DNA of 6,604 nucleotides. Origin: an uncultured Lachnospiraceae bacterium. GTDB lineage: Bacteria > Bacillota_A > Clostridia > Lachnospirales > Lachnospiraceae. Numbering within the stretch: the stretch's first letter is position 1; each line of letters begins with the position of its first letter. Both the position numbers and the translations under genes were made by a program. The stretch covers positions 1 to 6,604 of the forward strand of contig CACZQE010000093.1 in NCBI GenBank assembly GCA_902783205.1, given 5' to 3'. Of this stretch, positions 1 to 6,604 are shown one piece after another. Under the pieces are notes generated by a model. It made no database searches and was not told the origin of the DNA. It saw nothing but the letters and a program-made list of their open reading frames with translations.

Positions 1-318
1 AACGAGGATAGCACCGTCCATCTGAGCAGCACCTGTGATCATGTTCTTAACGTAGTCAGCATGACCTGGGCAGTCAACGTGTGCATAATGTCTTTTAGCT
101 GTCTCATACTCAACGTGAGCTGTGGAGATTGTGATTCCTCTTTCTCTCTCTTCCGGAGCTTTATCAATGTTATCGAAAGCTACGAACTCACCAAGACCTA
201 ATCTCTCGTGAAGAGTCTTTGTGATAGCAGCTGTTAAAGTTGTCTTACCGTGATCTACATGACCGATTGTTCCGATATTACAGTGTGGTTTGTTTCTCTC
301 AAATTTAGCTTTTGCCAT
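1..318 (-). CDS. tuf: Elongation factor Tu, N-terminal 106 residues (3' end beyond the window)
   Basis: EF-Tu is the cytoplasmic GTPase that carries aminoacyl-tRNA to the ribosomal A site. The visible part is most of its G domain. G1 (GHVDHGKT) is at residues 19-26. The switch I end (RGITIS) is at 60-65, with the Mg-binding Thr at 63. G3 (DCPGH) is at 82-86, and His86 corresponds to the catalytic His84 of E. coli. The frame stays open to base 1, so the gene is cut by the window edge and not broken. The ATG at 318-316 is preceded by AAGGAGG at 335-329, ten bases upstream. It follows fusA after a 204-bp gap that has its own promoter-like sequence. All five Arg codons are AGA, and GCT, GGT and ACA dominate, which is stronger codon bias than in fusA or rpoC and fits a very abundant protein. 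Whether a second tuf copy exists cannot be seen here. Confidence 0.98.
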   Translation of the reverse strand, partial: MAKAKFERNKPHCNIGTIGHVDHGKTTLTAAITKTLHERLGLGEFVAFDNIDKAPEERERGITISTAHVEYETAKRHYAHVDCPGHADYVKNMITGAAQMDGAILV

Positions 319-340
319 TTTTGAATTTCCTCCTTAAATA

Positions 341-387
341 TTCGCCCGACAAGGCTTTTTTAATATAATAATACTATACTTCGCCCG
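341..387 (-). repeat. Direct repeat of 8 bp in the tuf leader
   Basis: The octamer CGGGCGAA (minus strand) occurs at 387-380 and again at 348-341, with 31 AT-rich bases between. The second copy lies just upstream of the tuf ribosome binding site. It may be a chance repeat; no function is known to me. Confidence 0.4.
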
Positions 388-391
388 GCCG

Positions 392-409
392 GAATCGACC
401 AGGCGATTC
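392..409 (-). other. Small hairpin in the tuf leader
   Basis: GAATCG and CGATTC form a perfect 6-bp stem around the 6-base loop CCTGGT (minus strand). No T tract follows, so it is not an intrinsic terminator. It lies about 75 bases upstream of the tuf start codon, inside the predicted leader RNA. It could be a stabilising or regulatory structure, but it is short. Confidence 0.4.
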
Positions 410-422
410 TCATCACAGCCAG

Positions 423-445
423 ACTGCGGCTTAAAAGACCGCAAC
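423..445 (-). other. Hairpin at the 5' end of the predicted tuf transcript
   Basis: TGCGG (443-439) pairs with CCGCA (429-425), and two wobble pairs may extend the stem to 7 bp (GTTGCGG with CCGCAGT). The loop is nine bases. It starts within a few bases of the transcription start predicted from the promoter at 481-453, so it would cap the 5' end of the tuf RNA. No T tract follows, so it does not look like a fusA terminator. Confidence 0.45.
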
Positions 446-452
446 TGTAATG

Positions 453-481
453 ATTATATTTCATTTTATTTATATTTGCAA
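453..481 (-). promoter_or_regulatory. Predicted sigma-A promoter for tuf
   Basis: On the minus strand, TTGCAA (481-476, 4 of 6 matches to TTGACA) is followed after exactly 17 bp by a perfect TATAAT (458-453). The spacer is very AT-rich. Transcription would start near 448-446, giving a leader of about 128 nt before the tuf ATG. The promoter begins some 40 bp after the fusA stop. I infer that tuf is transcribed from here in addition to any read-through from fusA, which fits the need for far more EF-Tu than EF-G. Confidence 0.65.
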
Positions 482-522
482 GCAAAAGTTACTTCTGCCC
501 ACAAAAAATTTTATGTGTGCTA

Positions 523-2646
523 TCAGAGCTGTCCGGCATCACTGTTCAGGATCTTGTCCTGTACATTCTTCGGCACTTTCTCATAGTGATCAAAGAACAT
601 GGAGTAGTTGCCGCGGCCCTGGGTTCTGGAACGAAGGTCCGTGGAATAACCGAACATCTCGGACAGAGGTACATAAGCGTGGACAATCCTGCCGCCGCCG
701 ACGTCTTCCATTCCTTCGATCCGGCCTCGTCTTCCGTTGATGTCACCTATTACATCGCCCATGTATTCTTCAGGCATAGTGACGTCAACCTTCATGATCG
801 GCTCCAGTAATGCAGGCTCTGCTTTGCGCATCGCATCCTTGAAGGCAAGGGAGCCGGCTACCTTGAATGCCATCTCAGAGGAGTCCACCTCATGGTAGGA
901 TCCGTCATAGACTGTGGCATGAATGCCGACAACAGGGAATCCGCCGAGGATTCCGGCCTTGGATGCTTCTTCAATACCTGCGCCGACTGCGGGGATGTAT
1001 TCCTTGGGAATCGATCCGCCCACAACTTCGGAATCGAACTTGAATGTCTCTTCCGCATTTGCGTCCATAGGCTCAAAGCGAACTTTACAGTGTCCGTACT
1101 GTCCTCGTCCGCCGGACTGTTTCGCATACTTGGAATCCACTTCAACCGCTTTGGTAAAGGACTCTTTGTAAGCAACCTGCGGCGCGCCGACATTGGCTTC
1201 CACCTTAAACTCACGGAGCAGACGGTCTACGATGATCTCAAGATGCAGCTCGCCCATTCCGGCAATGATGGTCTGACCTGTTTCAGGATTTGTATGTGCT
1301 TTAAATGTAGGATCTTCCTCTGCAAGCTTGGCAAGGGCTTCACCCATCTTGCTCTGACCTGCCTTGGTCTTAGGCTCAATGGCCAGCTCGATTACCGGCT
1401 CCGGGAATTCCATGGATTCAAGGATTACGGGATGATCTTCATCACAGATGGTATCACCGGTCGTTGTATTCTTGAAGCCGACTGCTGCAGCAATATCGCC
1501 GGCATAAACCTTATCCAGTTCTGTACGCTTATTGGCATGCATCTGCAGGATACGGCCGACACGCTCTTTCTTTCCCTTTGTAGCATTTAATATGTAGGAA
1601 CCGGCCTCCATAGTACCGGAATATACACGGAAGAAAGCAAGCTTTCCTACATAGGGATCAGTCATGATCTTAAATGCAAGAGCTGAAAACGGAGCATCGT
1701 CAGATGTCTCAACGGTAATTTCATTTCCGTCAAGATCCACACCTTTGATGTTCTCTACATCTGTAGGTGCCGGAAGGTATTCAATAATTGCGTCCAGAAG
1801 CTTCTGCACTCCCTTGTTGCGATATGCGGAACCGCAGCATACCGGTACCATGGTACAATCACAGGTTCCTTTTCGCAGAACAGCCTTAAGGTCTTCCACA
1901 GGAGGTTCTTCTCCCTCCAGGTACATCATCATCAGGTCATCATCTGCCTCGCAGATCTTCTCTATCATCTCTGTGTGATAAAGCTCTGCGTCATCTTTCA
2001 TTTCATCGGGAATGTCGACGATATCGATGTTTTCGCCTTTTTCATCATTATAGATATAGGCTTTCATCTCCATCAGGTCGATCAGGCCTTTGAAATCGTC
2101 TTCTTTTCCAATCGGCAGCTGAATCATGATTGCGTTCTTGCCGAGTCTTGTTCTGATCTGCTCGACAGCACCATAATAATCCGCACCCATAATATCCATT
2201 TTGTTGATAAATGCCATACGGGGAACGGAATAGGTGTCAGCCTGGCGCCATACATTCTCGGACTGCGGCTCTACGCCGCCTTTTGCACAAAACACTCCAA
2301 CTGCACTGTCTAACACACGAAGAGACCTTTCCACTTCGACTGTAAAGTCAACGTGCCCTGGAGTATCAATAATGTTGATCCTGTGCTCTGCAGCACCTTC
2401 CTTAGGCTTTCCGTCTTCTTCCAATGTCCAGTGACAGGTCGTGGCAGCTGATGTGATCGTGATGCCTCGCTCCTGCTCCTGCTCCATCCAGTCCATGGTG
2501 GCTGAGCCTTCGTGAGTTTCTCCTATTTTATAATTAACACCGGTATAATACAGGATACGTTCAGTTAACGTAGTCTTGCCGGCATCGATGTGTGCCATAA
2601 TACCGATATTCCTGGTTCTCTCAAGCGGGTATTCTCTTCCAGCCAA
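523..2646 (-). CDS. fusA: Elongation factor G (EF-G)
   Basis: EF-G is the cytoplasmic translocase GTPase that moves tRNAs and mRNA through the ribosome and helps recycle ribosomes with RRF. At 707 aa the gene is full length for the family (about 690-705). G1 is AHIDAGKT (18-25), the switch I end is RGITI (60-64), G3 is DTPGH (94-98), G4 is NKMD (148-151) and G5 is GSA (272-274). Domains II to V follow. The domain IV tip carries [11 protein letters not shown], the region that reaches the decoding centre. The loop between TTCHW and HRIN (about residues 74-87) is a few residues longer than in E. coli, as I recall for related clostridial proteins. The start is TTG (2646-2644), fixed by AGGAGG eight bases upstream and an in-frame TAA two codons before it; the next Met is residue 17, inside the G1 strand. 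The gene follows rpsG after a terminator-like hairpin. The sequence cannot exclude a second EF-G paralogue elsewhere. Confidence 0.98.
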   Translation of the reverse strand: MAGREYPLERTRNIGIMAHIDAGKTTLTERILYYTGVNYKIGETHEGSATMDWMEQEQERGITITSAATTCHWTLEEDGKPKEGAAEHRINIIDTPGHVDFTVEVERSLRVLDSAVGVFCAKGGVEPQSENVWRQADTYSVPRMAFINKMDIMGADYYGAVEQIRTRLGKNAIMIQLPIGKEDDFKGLIDLMEMKAYIYNDEKGENIDIVDIPDEMKDDAELYHTEMIEKICEADDDLMMMYLEGEEPPVEDLKAVLRKGTCDCTMVPVCCGSAYRNKGVQKLLDAIIEYLPAPTDVENIKGVDLDGNEITVETSDDAPFSALAFKIMTDPYVGKLAFFRVYSGTMEAGSYILNATKGKKERVGRILQMHANKRTELDKVYAGDIAAAVGFKNTTTGDTICDEDHPVILESMEFPEPVIELAIEPKTKAGQSKMGEALAKLAEEDPTFKAHTNPETGQTIIAGMGELHLEIIVDRLLREFKVEANVGAPQVAYKESFTKAVEVDSKYAKQSGGRGQYGHCKVRFEPMDANAEETFKFDSEVVGGSIPKEYIPAVGAGIEEASKAGILGGFPVVGIHATVYDGSYHEVDSSEMAFKVAGSLAFKDAMRKAEPALLEPIMKVDVTMPEEYMGDVIGDINGRRGRIEGMEDVGGGRIVHAYVPLSEMFGYSTDLRSRTQGRGNYSMFFDHYEKVPKNVQDKILNSDAGQL

Positions 2647-2660
2647 GGTTTAAACCTCCT
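2644..2660 (-). promoter_or_regulatory. Ribosome binding site and TTG start of fusA
   Basis: AGGAGG at 2660-2655 is separated by eight bases from TTG at 2646-2644. An in-frame TAA (2652-2650) lies between them, so translation cannot begin upstream in this frame. The next in-frame Met codon would remove the start of the G domain. TTG is therefore the start codon. Confidence 0.9.
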
Positions 2661-2678
2661 AGTAATCTTATCATGTCT

Positions 2679-2714
2679 AAAAAACCGGATGGCTGCGGTT
2701 TTCCGCAGCCATCC
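2679..2714 (-). terminator. Intrinsic terminator or attenuator between rpsG and fusA
   Basis: GGATGGCTGCGG (2714-2703) and CCGCAGCCATCC (2698-2687) form a perfect 12-bp GC-rich stem with an AAAA loop on the minus strand. GG and then six Ts (2684-2679) follow. This is a textbook Rho-independent terminator for leftward transcription; the plus strand has no T run on its exit side. It begins 14 bp after the rpsG stop and ends about 18 bases before the fusA ribosome binding site. Since fusA has no convincing promoter downstream of it, partial read-through or regulated antitermination is the likely outcome. Confidence 0.85.
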
Positions 2715-2728
2715 AGCATAAAAACCGT

Positions 2729-3199
2729 TTAGAATCTGTAATGAGCAAAAGCCTTGTTTGCCTCTGCCATTCTGTGCATTTCTTCTTTTCTCTTTACAGA
2801 TGCTCCGGTGTTGTTGGAAGCGTCAAGGATTTCCTTAGCAAGACGCTCTTCCATAGTCCTCTCGCCTCTCTTGCGGGAGAATTCTGTCATCCAGCGCAGG
2901 GCCAGAGTCTGACGTCTGTCCGGTCTTACGTCGATCGGTACCTGATATGTAGCACCACCGATACGTCTGGACTTAACTTCCAGTGCAGGCATGATATTAT
3001 TCATGGCATCTGTAAATACCTCAACAGCATCTTTACCTGTCTCAGCGCTGATTCGCTCGAAGGCACCGTAGACGATCTTCTGAGCAACGCCCTTCTTGCC
3101 GTCTAACATGATGTTGTTGATCAGTTTTGTTACTACTTTACTCTTGTAAATGGGATCCGGTAATACGTCCCTTTTTGCAATATGTCCTTTACGCGGCAC
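2729..3199 (-). CDS. rpsG: 30S ribosomal protein S7 (uS7)
   Basis: S7 binds the 3' major domain of 16S rRNA, nucleates assembly of the 30S head and lies near the E site. The 156-aa product has the standard family length. It begins [15 protein letters not shown], carries the conserved [14 protein letters not shown] segment (about 76-89) within the beta hairpin region, and ends [18 protein letters not shown], the usual C-terminal helix. The start is GTG (3199-3197), with AAGGAGGG seven bases upstream; no closer ATG is in frame. It follows rpsL after a structured 163-bp gap and is followed within 14 bp by a strong terminator hairpin. In E. coli S7 represses its own operon by binding the rpsL-rpsG gap. 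Whether this occurs here is unknown. Confidence 0.98.
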   Translation of the reverse strand: MPRKGHIAKRDVLPDPIYKSKVVTKLINNIMLDGKKGVAQKIVYGAFERISAETGKDAVEVFTDAMNNIMPALEVKSRRIGGATYQVPIDVRPDRRQTLALRWMTEFSRKRGERTMEERLAKEILDASNNTGASVKRKEEMHRMAEANKAFAHYRF

Positions 3200-3214
3200 G
3201 GTTCTTCCCTCCTT
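3197..3214 (-). promoter_or_regulatory. Ribosome binding site and GTG start of rpsG
   Basis: AAGGAGGG at 3214-3207 is followed after seven bases by GTG at 3199-3197, which opens the [10 protein letters not shown] terminus typical of S7. The strong site and the family alignment both fix this non-ATG start. Confidence 0.9.
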
Positions 3215-3225
3215 AATTAACTCTC

Positions 3226-3250
3226 ATCTGTATGATCAGATATTAGATCA
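3226..3250 (-). other. Two overlapping, mutually exclusive hairpins upstream of rpsG
   Basis: On the minus strand TGATC (3250-3246) can pair with GATCA (3237-3233) around an 8-base loop. Alternatively ATCTG (3241-3237) can pair with CAGAT (3230-3226) around a 6-base loop. They share bases, so only one can form at a time. Each stem has only 5 bp, and both lie 12 or more bases upstream of the rpsG ribosome binding site. Weak evidence for a switch; chance is quite possible. Confidence 0.25.
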
Positions 3251-3258
3251 CCGGTACT

Positions 3259-3280
3259 CATGGGGATGGTCTCCCCGATG
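3259..3280 (-). other. Hairpin in the rpsL-rpsG intercistronic region
   Basis: On the minus strand CAT-C-GGGGA (3280-3272) pairs with TCCCC-ATG (3266-3259), giving eight base pairs with a single bulged C and the 5-base loop GACCA. No T tract follows, so it is not a terminator. It lies about 60 bases upstream of the rpsG start. A competing pairing exists between the upstream CCGA (around 3292-3289) and TCGG within this stem. By position it is a candidate protein-binding or translational control element, possibly for S7; this is inference only. Confidence 0.45.
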
Positions 3281-3323
3281 TTCATGCTCGGACAAAGTTT
3301 ATATCTTCATCTGCAACCAATAG

Positions 3324-3352
3324 AAAATATTATGCTTTTCCGGCATTATCAA
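3324..3352 (-). promoter_or_regulatory. Possible internal promoter upstream of rpsG
   Basis: TTGATA (3352-3347, 5 of 6 consensus matches) and TATTTT (3329-3324, 4 of 6) are separated by exactly 17 bp on the minus strand. The site starts about ten bases after the rpsL stop codon. Transcription would begin near 3317, leaving a leader of about 117 nt before rpsG. It is weaker than the promoter upstream of rpsL. AT-rich gaps yield such matches by chance, so confidence is modest. Confidence 0.4.
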
Positions 3353-3362
3353 GTGAGTTTAC

Positions 3363-3776
3363 TTATTTTTTAGGTCTCTTTGCACCATATTTGGAACGAG
3401 CCTGACGTCTGTTTGCTACACCTGCTGTATCAAGTGTACCACGCACGATATGATAACGTGTACCAGGTAAGTCTTTTACTCTTCCGCCACGGATCAGAAC
3501 AACACTGTGCTCCTGAAGGTTATGACCTTCACCGGGAATGTAGCTTGTTACTTCGATTCCGTTACTGAGACGTACTCTGGCGATCTTACGAAGCGCAGAG
3601 TTCGGCTTCTTGGGAGTTGCAGTCTTAACAGCAGTACATACTCCACGCTTCTGCGGTGAACTTGTGTTCGTCGCGCGCTTCTTCAGGGAGTTATAACCTC
3701 TCTGCAGAGCAGGTGCTGTGGATTTCTTTGCTAATGACTGTCTTCCTTTTCTAACTAACTGGTTAAAAGTTGGCAT
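3363..3776 (-). CDS. rpsL: 30S ribosomal protein S12 (uS12)
   Basis: S12 lies at the 30S decoding centre, where it monitors codon-anticodon pairing and contacts tRNA in EF-Tu complexes. The 137 aa match the Gram-positive form (about 137-140, against 124 in E. coli); the extra residues lie in the [21 protein letters not shown] stretch, about 21-41. The conserved [11 protein letters not shown] (54-64) and [13 protein letters not shown] (97-109) loops are present. Lys56 and Lys101, which correspond to the classical streptomycin-resistance positions 42/43 and 87/88 of E. coli S12, are both wild-type lysine, so no S12-based resistance is predicted. The ATG at 3776-3774 has GGAGGTGA nine bases upstream. 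The gene heads the str operon and is preceded by a full-consensus promoter in the gap after rpoC. Confidence 0.98.
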   Translation of the reverse strand: MPTFNQLVRKGRQSLAKKSTAPALQRGYNSLKKRATNTSSPQKRGVCTAVKTATPKKPNSALRKIARVRLSNGIEVTSYIPGEGHNLQEHSVVLIRGGRVKDLPGTRYHIVRGTLDTAGVANRRQARSKYGAKRPKK

Positions 3777-3832
3777 TGCAGCAATTCACCTCCATGCATA
3801 ATATTCTGCGGTTGCTGATTAGTGTCAGTTTT

Positions 3833-3847
3833 CCGGCTTCATGCCGG
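3833..3847 (-). other. Second hairpin of the rpsL leader
   Basis: CCGGC (3847-3843) and GCCGG (3837-3833) form a perfect 5-bp GC stem around the loop ATGAA on the minus strand. It is followed by AAAACTG and not by a T tract, so it is not a terminator. It lies in the middle of the predicted rpsL leader, some 40 bases upstream of the ribosome binding site. Confidence 0.45.
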
Positions 3848-3862
3848 GATAACTATATCAAT

Positions 3863-3899
3863 CCAAAGCGTGCACGCCTGAGCGCACACGCATTTTTGG
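3863..3899 (-). other. Long hairpin at the 5' end of the predicted rpsL transcript
   Basis: On the minus strand GCGTGTGCGC (3891-3882) pairs with GCGTGCACGC (3877-3868), ten pairs including two wobbles, around the loop TCAG. In DNA the arms CCAAA (3899-3895) and TTTGG (3867-3863) extend the inverted repeat across a 3-base bulge. The repeat abuts the -10 box, and the predicted start near 3893 places the core stem at the extreme 5' end of the RNA. Likely roles are protection of the mRNA 5' end or a binding site for a regulator at the start site; neither is shown by sequence alone. Confidence 0.6.
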
Positions 3900-3928
3900 A
3901 TTATATCTTTTTTGAATCACTTTGTCAA
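3900..3928 (-). promoter_or_regulatory. Full-consensus sigma-A promoter of the str operon
   Basis: TTGACA (3928-3923) and TATAAT (3905-3900) match the consensus at all 12 positions with the optimal 17-bp spacer on the minus strand. The -35 box begins 19 bp after the rpoC stop codon. CCAAAAATG follows the -10 box, so transcription should start on an A near 3895-3893, leaving about 117 nt of leader before rpsL. There is no terminator between rpoC and this promoter, so rpoBC read-through may add to it. A perfect match is uncommon even among ribosomal protein promoters and suggests very high basal activity. Confidence 0.85.
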
Positions 3929-3946
3929 GTACAGTCTTGCCCGGTT

Positions 3947-6604
<2,658 letters not shown>

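Noticed and set aside
423..445. The hairpin in the fusA-tuf gap as a terminator of fusA
   Set aside because: The stem has 5-7 pairs and the sequence after it on the minus strand is CTGGCTGTG, with no T run. It is better read as the 5' hairpin of the tuf leader.
892..1590. A 232-codon open frame on the plus strand, antisense to fusA
   Set aside because: It is a shadow of the EF-G coding sequence. It is Cys-rich without a motif and has no supporting signals.
2664..2692. A fusA promoter overlapping the terminator, with TAAGAT as -10
   Set aside because: The -35 position falls in the GC stem with no resemblance to TTGACA, and the transcript would start at the ribosome binding site.
3826..3842. 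A five-codon frame (MKPEN, stop) starting in the loop of the second rpsL leader hairpin
   Set aside because: No ribosome binding site precedes it, the start lies inside a GC hairpin, and such short frames occur by chance.

Overview
The window is an ordinary, highly conserved housekeeping region. It carries the end of the rpoBC operon and the str operon of a Gram-positive bacterium, most likely a Clostridia member close to the Lachnospiraceae. Every gene lies on the minus strand, so transcription runs from right to left: rpoC (5' part outside the window), rpsL, rpsG, fusA, tuf (3' part outside the window). The taxonomic guess rests on the gene order, strong AAGGAGG-type ribosome binding sites, the Gram-positive form of S12 (137 aa, with extra residues near the N terminus), an RpoC trigger loop without the large proteobacterial insertion, and an EF-G N terminus that I recognise as the Lachnospiraceae type. 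No database search was possible. No gene for an L7Ae-like protein lies between rpoC and rpsL, unlike the Bacillus arrangement.

Layout in the direction of transcription. Positions 6604-3947 hold the C-terminal two thirds of RNA polymerase beta', in frame up to the window edge. Positions 3946-3777 are a 170-bp gap with a promoter matching the sigma-A consensus at all 12 positions (TTGACA, 17 bp, TATAAT), followed by a leader of about 117 nt with two hairpins. Positions 3776-3363 encode S12. Positions 3362-3200 are a structured 163-bp gap with a possible weaker promoter. Positions 3199-2729 encode S7 from a GTG start. Positions 2728-2647 contain a strong intrinsic terminator (12-bp stem, six-T tract). 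Positions 2646-523 encode EF-G from a TTG start. Positions 522-319 are a 204-bp gap with a good promoter and a leader of about 128 nt with small hairpins. Positions 318-1 encode the first 106 residues of EF-Tu.

All the products serve gene expression. Beta' is the catalytic half of RNA polymerase. S12 and S7 sit at the decoding centre and the 30S head. EF-Tu delivers aminoacyl-tRNA and EF-G drives translocation. The proteins look intact and unremarkable. The regulatory layout is the interesting part: the cluster does not look like one uniform transcript, but like promoter-rpsL-(promoter?)-rpsG-terminator-fusA-promoter-tuf. That would allow separate expression levels for ribosomal proteins, EF-G and the very abundant EF-Tu. 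I see no mobile element, CRISPR array, tRNA, rRNA or novel gene system.
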